The position numbers and the translations under genes are program-made. DNA of 64,000 nt from assembly GCA_954871525.1 (NCBI GenBank), contig OX940870.1, positions 7,843,501 to 7,907,500 on the forward strand, in the 5' to 3' direction. Of this stretch, positions 12,505 to 24,620 are shown one piece after another; positions within the stretch are counted from its first letter, which is position 1; every line of letters begins with the position of its first letter. The notes below the pieces were generated by a model. The model saw only the letters and a program-made list of their open reading frames with translations. It was not told the DNA's origin and ran no database searches. This DNA comes from Parietaria judaica. Lineage: Eukaryota > Streptophyta > Magnoliopsida > Rosales > Urticaceae.

Positions 12505-13028
12505 TAGTGAAAAAAACCGCCCCTGGTTTTGGGTAGTGAAAAACCAGGTTTTTTTTTTAACCCCGTTTCCGCCGTTAGATGAAACGCTTGGGATGTTGTG
12601 TTAGCTAGCATTAGGCAGTAGCATTATATTTATTGACGCTAGTGACTGAAAACAACGAGAATCGTATATTATATATTACTTAGCTTCGGGAAGAAAACCA
12701 TGAGAATATCTACCAGTGAAATTGATTAGGGAAAGGAGAAGTAAACATATAGAATGATGAATTTTGTGGTGAATTGTTAAAAGTTTTTTTAAGGTTAATT
12801 GATATAAAATAAATTATTCAGATTTCAGAGATAGATTGATGTTGAGAATGTATTAGATTTAGAAATACATGAAAACTAAAATGCAAACTTAGGATCCATT
12901 TTCTGACTTGGGCTAGACCCAGAGGCAAAATTTATTCAATAAGATAATTAATTGTATGGGCCTGGAGACAGTCGGGCCTTTTTGGTTGGTTAATGGTAAT
13001 CCAGTCAAACCAAAAATTAAAAAGATTT
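12505..13028. other. Intergenic
   Basis: Contains the repeated GGTTTTGG-TAGTGAAAAA motif near 12497-12546. Nothing else is recognised before the tRNA gene. Confidence 0.55.
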
Positions 13029-13102
13029 TGGCCCATATAGGTCTCGAACCTGTGACCTTCGCGTTATTAGCACGACGCTCTAACCAGCTGAGCTAATAGG
13101 CC
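13029..13102 (-). tRNA. tRNA-Ile (anticodon AAU)
   Basis: The minus strand folds as a standard tRNA. The acceptor arm GGCCTAT pairs with ATGGGCC with one G-T pair, and A is the discriminator. The D-arm region is TAGCTCAGCTGGTTAGAGC, the anticodon loop CTAATAA gives anticodon AAU, the variable loop follows, and the T-loop is GGTTCGAGACC. No intron. The internal A and B boxes (TAGCTCAGCTGG and GGTTCGAGACC) are intact, so it looks functional. Confidence 0.95.
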
Positions 13103-13382
13103 AATGTGTTTATGCTCATATTAATAATAAAATAAAAAAATTATTTTGATGAAGGTAGAGTTTATTTAATGAAAAGCTGGTGAGTTGTTGAAAATCGAGA
13201 TTTGTCTCAACCGTACAGCTTTATGGCACGCACATCACAACAAGCACTAACAATGAATAATGCTTTCTTTCAAAAAAAAAAATCAAAAGTCAATATCCAC
13301 TAAGCCAATATTTACTCCATGAAAGAATTGACAATAATACCCCAGTCCCAGAAACGTCAATTCATGCTCGGAATCTTTGAAG

Positions 13383-14259
13383 CAAGGATCAAAATGTCGT
13401 TTTGGCCGATAAATCGTTTGCCGTTATCGATGGATTAATCGTTTGCCGATGGATTTATCGACGGAAAACTTATAAAAATTATCGTTTGCCGTTATCGAAA
13501 CTTATCGAACTTATCGATGGATTAATCGTTTATCGATGGAAAACCTATAAAAAAAATTCACACATATTTTACACTAAAAACATAACATAAAATACTAATG
13601 TCACAAAATATAAACATAAAAGTCTCATACAAATAATAATATATAAGCCACAAACCAAGTCTCATACTAATGTAACTAGCTCAAATCAACAATTTCCGAA
13701 ACATATGTACTTTTGCCACAATGATATCACAATTCAGAAAAACTTCAAATTAAAAAAAAATTATGCAAACCGATTAGTTTTAAAATTATATACAATTTTA
13801 TAAAACGAAATTACACCAAAATATTCGAGTAACTAGCTCAAATCAACAATTTCCGAAACATATGTACTTTTGCCACAATGATATCACAATTCAGAAAAAC
13901 TTCAAATTAAAAAAAAAAATTATGCAAACCGATTAGTTTTAAAATTATATACAATTTTATAAAACGAAATTACACCAAAATATTTGAGTAACTAACTCAA
14001 ATCAACAATTTCCGAAACATATGTACTTTTGCCACAATGATATCAAAATTTTCGAACTTACCCAAATTTGGACGAAAAGTCCTCCGATTATCGTTATTTT
14101 GCTCTTGAAAAGTTGCAGCGATAAGTACCAAAGTTTTCGGTTCGAAAAATTTCGAAAAATATAAAACGGCAGCGATTACTAGAGATAAGTTACCGAGAAC
14201 ACCATTTCTTCGATTAATCGAACGATAATCGCTCGATTTTCGCGATTTTCAGAACCCTG
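13383..14259. mobile_element. Non-autonomous deletion derivative of the resident hAT family, 877 bp
   Basis: A perfect 8-bp duplication CTTTGAAG lies at 13375-13382 and 14260-14267. The termini are CAAGGATCAAAATG and, reverse-complemented, CAGGGTTCTGAAAATCGCG. Both ends closely resemble those of the transposase-bearing element at 19243-25372: the left shares TCGTTTGCCGTTATCGA motifs and the right shares GATAAGTTACCGAGAACACC and CGATTAATCGAACGATAATC. It has lost the transposase gene and keeps only the ends plus about three 157-bp subterminal repeats. Confidence 0.9.
13672..14145. repeat. 157-158 bp tandem subterminal repeats, three copies
   Basis: Units begin with GTAACTAGCTCAAATCAAC at about 13672, 13829 and 13987 (the last reads GTAACTAACTC). 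They contain CATATGTACTTTTGCCACAA. Related units are present in the larger hAT element at 24.1-24.6 kb. Confidence 0.85.
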
Positions 14260-14754
14260 CTTTGAAGCATACAAGGCAAACCAACTTTATGCCGAATCAT
14301 TAAGTGGATTTGTGACAGCCATTTCACTTGTTTAATTAATCTACCTTTTCTTTTGCTTAATCTTTTTACCTCTCGCAACCAATCTCATGCGTTTACATTG
14401 ACGATTCATGTTTCAGTCAATCCGCAAAACTCGGACACTAGTCCAATCGTGTGGCATGATTTTATATTGTATATATACTTGCACTTGCACTAGCTGTGGT
14501 GATGTCTAGTGACGTGGCTTGCGTATTGTGTCGTTTTACCGAAGATGATGAGTTTTGTCGTTTACAATCTTTTGAGCTGTCGTTTCTCCCGATAGCATGT
14601 TTTGGTTTACTCCTTCCTTGGCTTCATTTATTTTGTTATATTTGAATTTTGAACTTACAACTTATTAAGTTACTTTTATTTATGTTTCGTTTCGCTTGCA
14701 ATGTTGTGTGTGTTTTATATTGAGGGTAGTTTTATGATTTTATCATTGACTAGT

Positions 14755-14755
<1 letters not shown>

Positions 14756-14799
<44 letters not shown>
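14756..14799. repeat. Poly-T tract, 44 bp
   Basis: Uninterrupted T homopolymer, ending in G at 14800. It could be the poly-A tail of an old minus-strand retroposon, but no element body is recognised beside it. The length may be affected by sequencing error. Confidence 0.9.
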
Positions 14800-14801
<2 letters not shown>

Positions 14802-15336
14802 ATTCTCTAATGTAATTGTTCATTTAAGTCATTTTAAAAAATTGAGACTAGCTTCTTTGCTTTGTTAAAAAAAAAAATCTTTTTTTTTAGTTTTTAATTA
14901 TATTGATTTCTTATTCTTAAATCCATCACTTGATTAATTTAGTTAGTTTCTAATCGTCTTCTTACTTGAAAAGTACTCTATGCTTTCATAATATACATTT
15001 ACATTTTGTTGTGGCATTTTATTTTATTTTGTTGTCGTTTTATGTGGCTTTCATGTTTCGATGTGACTTCGTGTCTAGATCGTTGTGCTCTCTTTAGAAG
15101 CAATAGCAACTAACAAGTGGTGTTAATTTTTAATGACGTCGGCACTTCAGTTGTGTATAATAAATTAGTTAATGGAAATAAAATAACAACTAACTCTCTG
15201 ATTCGTAATTATTGAGCAGTTATGGGAATAGGGAATCTATTAATAGACTATTAAAATGCAAAACAATCAATTTATTCACCAACTTAAAGGCCTGAAATGT
15301 ACTTACTTACTTTATATTAATATACTCTAAATGTGT

Positions 15337-15468
15337 GAGTGTTGCCTCTTAATAAAAATGAAGAAGAAAAAAAACTGTACTTTTAAGCCACTTAATAAAA
15401 ATGAGTGTTGCCTCTTACTAAAAATGAAGAAGAAAAAAAACTATACATTTAAGCTACTTACTATAAAT
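15337..15468. repeat. 66-bp tandem duplication
   Basis: Two copies start with GAGTGTTGCCTCTTA at 15337 and 15403 and continue through AAAAATGAAGAAGAAAAAAA. Non-coding. Confidence 0.85.
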
Positions 15469-15984
15469 TAATGAGTCATAGATCATATTTAAAAATTTTC
15501 TACAAAGATGTAAATTCTTTAGCTTCTCTTTGCAATGAGCCTATATCCGGATTTGGCGATTTTTAATATTTTAATGAAAATAAAAAGAGGTAATTAGTAT
15601 GCAAATTTTGAAAATTTAATACTAAAAAAATAGAAGCAAAGGAAGAAAAAGAAATTGAGGGCTTTCAAGTGTTTTTTTTTTTGTTTTTTTTTGACAGAGG
15701 GCTTTAGAGTTTCAACCTCATGGTCCGCTTTTGTCTCTTCATCACTCTCTCTTTCTCTAATTTATCTTTTTCGTTCTTTTCCACAAAATTTAAAAAACTT
15801 GAGATAAGGCCAAAATATATAAAATACAAATAATAAAATTTAAATATATTCATGTAGTACGAAAATACAATATACTCTACTATATAATATATATATATAT
15901 ATATATATACATTAGATAGTCAGAAAGTTCCAAACAAACACAACCTCAAGTTCTAAACTCGTTAACCATCTCAAGTCTAAATAC

Positions 15985-16448
15985 TAGGAGTGAATCCGGA
16001 ATCGAAAACTGAAAAATTAATTTTTTTGTCCTTGTTTTGAAAATCATTTTTTTGTACCGATTCTGGTTCTGGCAACGGTTCTTGGGTTATAACTTTTTCG
16101 GTTCCGGTAACGGTTCCGATTCTAAAAAAAATCCGTTTTAAAAGTGTTTGGCTAAAAAATGACATGTAGTTTTTAAAAAATCAGTAATTAAATAGTATAA
16201 AAAACAATAAAAATGTATATTACACTAAAACGACATAATAAAAACTTTAAAATGATATGTAGTTTAAAACCGAAACCGGTACAAAAAATAATAAATACTT
16301 TTTAAGTACTGGTTCTGAAAACCAAAAATCAGAAAATACTTGTTCCCGATTTTAAGCTAAATCATCTATTCATTTTTTTTATTTTTTTTTTTAAATTAGT
16401 ATGGAACCGGAACAAAATTTGAAGACAGTTACAAAATTTTCACCCCTA
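15985..16448. mobile_element. Non-autonomous hAT element, 464 bp
   Basis: Termini TAGGAGTGAATCCGG and, reverse-complemented, TAGGGGTGAAAATTTTG. The flanks CTAAATAC (15977-15984) and CTAAATTC (16449-16456) match at 7 of 8. The interior is rich in CCGGAACCG/GGTTCCGGT-like motifs near both ends, typical of hAT subterminal repeats. No transposase. Confidence 0.8.
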
Positions 16449-16456
16449 CTAAATTC

Positions 16457-18041
16457 ATTGTTAAGGCCGTAAACTTTGTTGTTTTTCAAATATAGCCATA
16501 GTCACTTGTATAAACGAAGATATGGGTGTTCTCTTATTGGCCGTGTGAAATCAATAAGGATTTGCTTACGAAAATAACAAGAAGAAAATAATAATAATAA
16601 TCTGCGTTCAGAGAATACTAGAAGGGAGAATTTTTCTTTTCATGTCACTAAATGCTAATGCATATTCATAATCTCGGGACAGACTGGGAAACACCACCAT
16701 ATGCGACAAGGACTTGACTCCACTGCTTCATTAAAAAAAACTCACCGCTATCAGTTTTGATTAATAATTAAATTCAGTAGAGATGTGTGACATTTATTTA
16801 ATATGACACATAAGTTGCCAATTAATTCAATACACATTTATGTTGAAGAAATTATTCTGATTACTTCGACCTTTTGGTACCAGCTCCCATGTGTGAGTGA
16901 CTATCTGGCATTACATCTGTGTCATTAATTATTAGGCCCTTTTTAAACACAGGATTTTCTAAAATATTGACAGCACATTTTTTATAATTTTTAAAAAATA
17001 TATTTATTAACAAAAAGCATAGAACAATCAACACATATCTGAGCATAAGATCCCGTCAAAGAAATTCAAAAAAAAAAAAACGACATAGTCTCATACAACG
17101 ACATAGAAAAATAACTCATGACTTGCATTAAATCACTCAAATCCTGTCGTTTGTGCTTCATTTTTTTCACAAAAAAAAAAAAAAAAAAAAAAAATCAAAT
17201 CAAAGCATAACAAAAGCTCTCACTTATGTCTTTTTGTTTGCTAGAATCCAAAAAAAGTTGTAAAAGAAGAGGCGCAAAAGAAAATATGGTTTTCCTTAAC
17301 TATGATTAAATCAGAAACTATCACAATTCTTTTTTTTCTTTTCCTTTTTCTTTTTCTAGAGTAAAAGTGATTTTTAATAAAGAATTGAGTTATTAGTGAT
17401 AAAAGTACCTAAATTATTTGAAAATAGGACCTTGTATAGCTAATTTAAAAAATTATGACAAAAATATTCAATTTATCTTTTTTGACGAATCAGTTCACCT
17501 AATCTATTTTTATGTTAGTTTTTTCTCACTATTTCCGTCAGTGATAACGTAACAACAAATAAAACAAATAAACTAAAACAAACTCATGACATCAAAACAT
17601 ATATGGATGTAAACACAGATTGTGGAACATCAACAACATAAATTCTTATTTTTCTTCTAACTTTCTCTCTCGAATTCTAAGTTGTGGAACAACAACAACA
17701 CAAATTTTTAATTTTTTTTTTCTCAATTTCTCTCTTGAATTATAATTTCATCTTAAAAGAAAAGACATGAAAAAAGGTGAATAATAATGAACATAATCCG
17801 CCTTAGTGTATGATTAAAATGAAGCACAAGCTCCTCTCGCTTTATTATATTGATATATTGTGGAGAAAGAGAATATATTTGCATTTGTCTGTATGTGAAA
17901 CATAAGGCGTGAGTGGTGAGAAAGAAACCAAAGCGCACTTATTAGCCTTTCCTTTGTCGTCTTCGAAAACTCTCTCCTCTCTCTCTGGTCCACACCCTCC
18001 TTAACCACTCCACCCACAATCCCCCTCTCTCATCCCCTTCC
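16457..18041. other. Intergenic; right part is the upstream region of the F-box gene
   Basis: AT-rich with A- and T-runs near 17068 and 17170. From about 17930 the plus strand becomes CT-rich (CTCTCTCCTCTC), as is common in plant core promoters and 5'-UTRs. No gene recognised. Confidence 0.55.
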
Positions 18042-18050
18042 ATTATAAAC
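18042..18050 (+). promoter_or_regulatory. Possible TATA box of the GID2-like gene
   Basis: ATTATAAAC in a CT-rich region, about 50 bp before the start codon. This would give a very short 5'-UTR, so the true start site could lie further upstream. Confidence 0.35.
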
Positions 18051-18096
18051 CCCTCTTCGAATCGATCTTCCTCTCTCCACACCCATCAACAAGAAG

Positions 18097-18621
18097 ATGA
18101 AGCGATCCTCCGACGAGATCTCGGACCAGACCATGAAGAAGCCCAGGACCCACGAGGACCAAGAAGAAGAAGAGAGCACCGCCGGGCTCAGGAACCTGGA
18201 CAGCAACCTCCTCTTCGAGGTCCTCAAGCACGCCGACGCGCGCACCCTGGCCGCGGCCTCCTGCGTCAGCAAGCAGTGGCACGACACCGCCCGCGACGAG
18301 CGCCTCTGGGAGCTCATCTGCACGCGCCAGTGGGCCAACATCGGCTGCGGCAACCGCCAGCTCCGCTCCGTCGTCCTCGCGCTCGGCGGCTTCCGCCGCC
18401 TCTACGCGCTCTACATCTGGCCCCTCCAGAAGTCCCAGACCGCGCCTTCCTCGTCCTCGCCGTCCCCGAACTGGAAGGCGCTCCCGCCGATGATCGGCGC
18501 CGCCAAGCCGTCCACGCGCTGGGGGAAGGACGAGGTCAACCTCTCGCTCTCGCTCCTGTCCATCCGCTTCTACGAGAAGATGAACAACCAACCCAACGCC
18601 ATTAACCGACCAAGCAGATGA
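18097..18621 (+). CDS. GID2: GID2/SLEEPY1-type F-box protein of gibberellin signalling
   Basis: Intronless, 174 residues. An F-box runs from about 31 to 71 (LRNLDSNLLFEVLKHADART, then CVSKQWHDTARDERLWELIC). The GGF motif in SVVLALGGFRRLYALYIWPL lies at 91-110, and the C-terminal LSL region LSLSLLSIRFYEKM at 149-162. These are the three conserved parts of Arabidopsis SLY1 and rice GID2. Family role: substrate-recognition subunit of an SCF E3 ligase in the nucleus that binds DELLA repressors after gibberellin perception by GID1 and sends them for degradation. The family is about 150-210 residues, so this copy looks complete. A Ser/Pro-rich linker (115-140) separates the GGF and LSL regions. The start gives the conserved MKR N-terminus. 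The coding part is GC-rich relative to its flanks. An overlapping ORF in another frame is a shadow. Confidence 0.95.
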   Translation: MKRSSDEISDQTMKKPRTHEDQEEEESTAGLRNLDSNLLFEVLKHADARTLAAASCVSKQWHDTARDERLWELICTRQWANIGCGNRQLRSVVLALGGFRRLYALYIWPLQKSQTAPSSSSPSPNWKALPPMIGAAKPSTRWGKDEVNLSLSLLSIRFYEKMNNQPNAINRPSR

Positions 18622-19234
18622 GAAAATCCCGAATCCGCATCGCTATTATCTATCTGCCTAATTTTCGTTTTCGATTTTGGGGGTTTCTTTTTCTTTTAGC
18701 CCCCTTCGTGTTCGTTCGTTCGATCGATCTCTCTCTCCTCAAACGTTGATTCGGAGTTTGTTTCGGATTTCGCGAGTAGATCTGCAACTCTCGCTTCCCG
18801 ATTATGATAAGCTTGTTGTATTTGTATATAGATGAACTATGAATCGAAGATTATAAATTTTGCTTATGAATTCGTTGAATTGAAATTGGGGATGCGTTTT
18901 CCAAGAGGAAAGAGACAAAGAAGAAGGGCAGAAAAGTCCGGTTGTAATAAATGTTTGTGGTGGCCCACGCTTTGGCCCTTGGCGTTGGCTTTGGCTCTTC
19001 CATGTTCGCTATAGACATCTCTCTCAGATCAGAGACATCCCTAACTTGGTGTGTAAGATTGGATTAGATCTTTGAGAGAAAGACCCAAGTATTTACCACC
19101 CTTTTGCTTTATCTTTGGGCTTATTCCCCGAGAGAATTCGGTTATGTGTTGTCGCATCTAATCGCAGCCCTTCATCATGGTTCCTATTTTTTTATTAAGC
19201 AAGCGCATTTCCCGAGATATGCCTCTATCCATGA
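18622..19234. other. Intergenic: 3' region of the GID2-like gene
   Basis: 3'-UTR and downstream DNA up to the hAT insertion point. No further gene recognised. Confidence 0.6.
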
Positions 19235-19636
19235 CTATTGACCAATGATTTGAATGCCCTTTTTGCCGAAAAATCGTTTGCCGTTATCGACGGAGTAATC
19301 GTTTACCGAGAGATTTATCGATGGAAAACCTATAAAAATTATCGTTTGCCGTTATCGAAACTTATCGAACTTATCGATGGATTAATCGGTTATCGATGGA
19401 TTTATCGATGGAAAACATATAATACATTTTCATGCATATTTTAAACTAAAAAACATAATATAAAATACTAATTTCACCAAAATATGAACATAAGTCTCGT
19501 ACATAATATAACATAAGTCACAAATCAAGTCTCATCATAATAATATAACCAAACATAAACTAAGTCTCATACAAAATTTAAACAAACCAAGTCTCGTAAA
19601 TACAATCATAAACACAGACAAAGAGTCGATATATTT

Positions 19637-22600
19637 TCACCCCACAAGATGGCGGACCGCATCCCAACTACCCTGGCTTAGCAAATACGAACTCCACTCT
19701 ACTCCAGTGTTCTTGCAATAGAGGAGATAGTTCATTAAGTGGTAGTCATATGTGGCCTGATCGCTAAATGCTCCGCGAGAAAGATAGATAGGATGGGTCC
19801 AAAAACCTCCTTCCCAAACCGGCGAACAATTTTGCTCAGCACAAAGTGACATCAAATCTTTCGAAGGAGCAGGAGGAGCCGGAAAGTCCGATTGATAATT
19901 ACTGCCAAATGACATTGTCTCAAATCGTGACGACAAGTCATCAACATTGTTGTCACATGAATATCCATATTCACGTGAACCTGATTCATCGTAGTAGTTG
20001 TTTGAAGCCCATCCCTCGTAGTCTACATTGCCACCGGGAGCTGGAGTATCCCCATAGCGAGTATCCGGGATGTATCCCCCGGGAGTAGGGTCCTGATAAT
20101 AGGTCGGACGGTAAACATCATCCTCTTGGGAACCGCCTCCTCTGCCACCCCAACCACCAGACTCGGAAGTCCCACCTCCTCTGACACCCCAACCACCAAA
20201 CTCGGTAGTCCCACCTCCTCCGCCACCCCATCCATTGTGCGACGGACTGTGGGGAGGAGACGATCGACGAGAAGTTCGAGAACCACCGCTGGTCCTAGAG
20301 GCAGCATCAAAACGATCGACCGGGGGTCCTAGGCCGTGCTCTCCTAGAACTGAACTGATAACCATCCCGTAGTGTTCAGCCTCCCTAGCAATTCTAGGAT
20401 CAGGATTACCGTCATCATCGTCAAGGTGGATTGGTCGAATCCACTCGACTATTGCATCCTCTACATCGAACCCAGCTGCGGCCATCTCCATCGAGCGTTG
20501 GAGGAACTCGTACGGATCTGTCTTTTTTTCAGTCTCCTGAAGCTCAGCTATTTTGTCCCGTAAAGCTAGCTTCTGATTATAGCTAACGAAAACGAGCTTC
20601 TCCAACGTGCTATAAGCGAGACGATTCCGTAACTTTGTGTGGACCAGAGCAAATGTACTCCAATTCCTCTCGCATGCAGAAGCAGAAGCGGGTTGCGACA
20701 AGATCCTCATCGCCAATTTCTGCAATGTGGGGCATTCCTTTCCAAATACATTCCACCACTCAGCTGCAAATTCAAATACTTTATTAGTATGCTTAATCAA
20801 GTAATGTAAAAAATTTCCAGGCACATGGTTTATCATCTATACTTACCCGGCGCCAAAGTTTTTCTAGCAGCTACTACTGCTCGCCGGCCCAACGGACCCT
20901 GAGCATCACGAAAACGCACGGCCTACAGTAAACAGATAAATAGTAACGTTAATGTATTTTATAATAATGAGAAAAGTTCAATTTAATTCAAGTCTTGATA
21001 ATATTAAGTGCGGAACTTACTTCTTCGGCGAGAGTTTCAACATTTCCATGAGGGAAAATGCGATCATAAACCATAGTTATTTGCACGATAGCGTCTTCGG
21101 GCATCTCGATATCGGGATCGTATGCTAATCTCGGATTCAAAAAATGGGCAGCCGTATACAATGGATGATCTAAGTTTTTTTTCCATCTGGCATCAATGAT
21201 ATCGATCACCCATTGTTTTCCCTGTAACTGGTTTATCTCTTGCTTCATTACCTCGAATAGCCGATACACCATCCCGAGGGTCGGATGTACCTCTGCGTCC
21301 ACGTAGCGTAAAGCAACGTACATCGGATGGAAGATGGATATGGCTAGGTCAACCGAATCCCAAAATTTTGGGTTCAACAACAATTTCTCTACTGCTCGAC
21401 CTTCTTTTAGCCTTCGAAACGAGGAACTCTCCCACCACTCAGATGTGAACATAGCTCGGAGTGGGGCTTTCTTGGCCCTTAAGCTCTTCAACGAAAGGTA
21501 GTTCGTTGCGAACCTTGTAGCCGCTGGCCGGATAATCTCACCGTGACAGAATACTTCCTTCATCTGCTGCAATACAACGCCGTGGTTGTAAATGAACTTC
21601 GTGATGAGCCTACAAGATGTAACTGGCTCTTCAATGATTTTCCTCTTGCCTACATCCTCGAAGATCAAATCGATACAATGGGCAGTGCACGGCGTCCAGT
21701 ACAGGTTGTACTTTCGCATTAATTCTTTACCCGCTTTAACATAATTAGCAGCGTTATCTGTCACGACTTGGACCACGTTGTGCGGTCCGACATCCTCAAT
21801 CACTTGGCCCAGCACCTTGCATAGGTAATCTGAATTCTTTACTTTACCGCTCGCGTTGACCGACTTAATGAAAATCGTCTTTCCACAAGAGTACGCCAGG
21901 ATGTTGAGGATGGACATATTTGTCAGGCCTGTCCAGCCATCCGACATGATGGTGACCCCGAATTCACGCCACAATTTCTTCATACTATCCTTGTACTCCA
22001 TCCACTCCGCCACTTCCATATCCAAATACTTGGTCGTAAGTTGATACGCTGACGGTGTCGGGACTCCGGGGCCTACGAAGAAGAATGAAATATTATTAAC
22101 AAAAACCAAATATTATATCTTTAAAGTTTAAACTAAAGTTTTACGAATATGAAATTAGAAATGATGAATTAAATCGTACCTAAGGTCTGAGCAACATGCA
22201 TCATGTTTTTATAATGATGGTCATCGGCATGAGCGAACGGAACGTTTTTGTTGTAAAAGTACTTCCCCGTTGCTTTGCCCATTGCTTCCTATTTCTCTGG
22301 GGCTAACAACGCATCAATTTTTTTTTGCTTCGCAGACTCTGAACGGTAGTGCGAGGGAGCTGTACTACTACCACCAGAACCGATGGTTCTCCGACTTGCT
22401 AATTGATCCTCCGTCCATTGAGCAGCTTGTGCCTGCCTACGTACAATCTTGGTTTGTCTGGCTATTTCTCTCTCGAGTTCCTCCATATCTTCCTCAGTCG
22501 AAGGCGGTAAAATATTTGACCTAATGTGATCTGCCACATCCTTTTCAAGATTGATCCTCTTTTCTTTCTTTTTTTGTGAGCTCTCGAGTGATCCTCGAAC

Positions 22601-22792
22601 TTCTTCGCGAGCTTCGGGCGGAATCTTGTCACATGTCCTTGTATTCTTTTTCGGATCGTATCCCGATAAGTGAGCCTCCATCCGAGTTATACCGCCACCT
22701 TTTATTTCATGCCCGCAATAGTTGCACTTGAAGCCTGAGTTATTCCCGTCTCCCAAAGGAGAACAATGTTTCCTTGCGGCGTCTTTACTCAT
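19637..22792 (-). pseudogene. hAT transposase gene with BED finger, four exons, one in-frame stop
   Basis: Exons inferred from GT-AG junctions: 22792-22180, 22072-21021, 20922-20847 and 20763-19637. Exon 1 has a BED zinc finger (CNYCGHEIKGGGITRMEAHL, zinc ligands C..C..H) and a charged segment. Exon 2 is a DUF659/RNase H-like part with SDGWTG, DNAANYVKAGKEL and CTAHCIDL. Exon 4 is the hAT C-terminal dimerisation part (LAMRILSQPASASACERNWS), then an unusual glycine/serine-rich tail with GGWGG-type repeats. The role would be cut-and-paste transposition with 8-bp duplications. Exon 1 has a TAG at 22289-22291 inside otherwise conserved sequence (LLAPEK before it; KATGKYFYNKN after). No other break is seen, so inactivation is recent or the stop is bypassed. 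Confidence 0.88.
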
Positions 22793-23244
22793 TTTCCTGA
22801 AAAGGACGATACCAACGCATCAATTATCTAGCTCAAATCAACTGATTTTTAATACATATGTACTTTTGCCGCAATAATTTGACAATTCGGATAAACATCA
22901 AAATGATAAAAATATATATATATATAATATGACATTCATATTTTAATATATATATATATATAATTATATATATATAATATGTTAGATCAGGAGTTATTTT
23001 CATAAAGGAGGACGTAAAAAAGAATATATGGAATTATGGATAGTAAAAATATAATTTACTCTGGGAATAACATTGCATAGATCTTAAGCTACATAAATAT
23101 GAAATTTCGGTGATTTTTGAAGAAATATTGTTGGTCCAATGGGCCCTTTGTGCTTTAAACATGTATTGGGCCAAGAGGCCCTTTTTGGTTAATAAAAAAA
23201 ATCAGCCAAAATAAGTTTTAACTTTAGATTCGACGTCCTTATAT

Positions 23245-23840
23245 TAGGGGTGAGCATTTTAGACCCAACCCGATGGCCCAACCCAATCCGTTGGAGACCC
23301 GACCCCAATCTAACCCGCCCAATCTAACCCGCTCAAAATTGGGTCGGATCGGGCCGGACCCGACTATTATTCGGGTCGGAGTCGGGTCCAAAACCTTGGG
23401 TCGGGTCGGGGTCTCCGACCCGACCAATATAATTAATATATATTTCAAATTAATTTTTATTCAAGTAGTGCAATCTTTAGTCTTTAAAAATTTCTAAATC
23501 TAAATTTTATTTACATTCAAAGACCGTTCAATCTCTCATTTTCATGTTTTACATTGTTTAGAGTATGTTTGTTTGATTAAATTTGTTTGGGGTATTTTTA
23601 CTTGAATTTTGAGTTACATTGATGTATTTTTTCATATTATTTTTATTTATATAAGAGTAATTTTTAATTAATCGGGCCATGGCGACCCAAACCAACCCAA
23701 CCCGACTTTTATCGGGTCGGTTTGGTTCGGGCATTAAAAAAATTTGGGTCGGATCGGGCTTTTTTTTAGGAACCCGAAGTGATCGGGTCGGGTCCATAAA
23801 AAACATCGGGGCGGCCCAACCCAACCCATGCTCACCCCTA
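23245..23840. mobile_element. Nested hAT MITE with GGGTCGGG-type repeats, 596 bp
   Basis: Termini TAGGGGTGAGCATTTTAG and, reverse-complemented, TAGGGGTGAGCATGGGTTGG. A perfect 8-bp duplication CCTTATAT lies at 23237-23244 and 23841-23848. Both ends are dense in GGGTCGG/CCCGACC and CCCAACCC motifs, probably transposase-binding repeats. It inserted into the larger hAT element upstream of that element's transposase gene and is therefore younger than it. Confidence 0.92.
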
Positions 23841-24080
23841 CCTTATATAGAAATGAATACATAGATGAATGGATTTTTGTCACTTATATGATGTAATATT
23901 GCAATATCACGTAGTAAAAAGCAGTGGAAAAAAAAAAAACATTATCCAACCTTTCGTGAACTAGTGAAGGTTATGCACGTACTTAAGATCAAAATAATCA
24001 AAATAATCAAAAAATATATGTCAACCTCAAAGATTGTTAATTATAATACTTTTTATAAAATGAAACTACACCAAAAAAGT

Positions 24081-24620
24081 TGATTAAGTACCTCAAATTC
24101 ACTTATTTCCGTAACATGTGTATTTTTACCACAATAAGTTTATAATTCGGGAAAAAGTCAAAATAATAAAAATATTTATGTCAACCTCACAGATTGTAAA
24201 TTATAATATTTTTTATAAAAGGAAACTACACCAAAAAAGTTCATTAAGTACCTCAAATTCACTTATTTCCGATACATATGTACTTTCGCCGCAATAAGTT
24301 TATAATTCGGAAAAAAGTCAAAATAAAAAAAATAAAATTCCAGCCTCACACATTATAAATCATATACCTTTTTATAAAACGACATTACATGAAAAAGATC
24401 GATTTACTAGCTCAAACTCATTGTTTTCTTAAACATATGTACTTTTGTCATAATAAACCGAAAATTCGAGAAAACATCAAATTACAAAAAAAATTATGTC
24501 AAACCCTGAGTTTTCTAATTACACACGACTTTAATAAATGAAATTACATCAAAAATGCTCAAAATCTAGCTCAAGTTCAATAATTTCCAAAACATAAATA
24601 CCTTTGCCGCTATTATACAA
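24081..24620. repeat. About 160-bp subterminal tandem repeats of the hAT element
   Basis: Divergent units begin near 24081, 24241, 24401 and 24560. Each contains a TATGTACTTTTGCC-like core and CAAATTCACTTATTTCC or its variants. A single related unit also lies at about 22828-22900. They correspond to the 157-bp units of the 877-bp derivative. Confidence 0.8.

Larger units (their letters stand above)
14268..15976. other. Intergenic, AT-rich
   Basis: No gene recognised. It holds a 44-bp poly-T run and a 66-bp tandem duplication, listed separately. Confidence 0.6.

Noticed and set aside
14756..14799. Poly-T as the tail of a minus-strand processed pseudogene
   Set aside because: The adjacent sequence shows no gene similarity and no matching target duplication was found.
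18043..18591. Minus-strand ORF of 182 codons opposite the GID2-like gene
   Set aside because: Shadow of a strongly third-position GC-rich gene.
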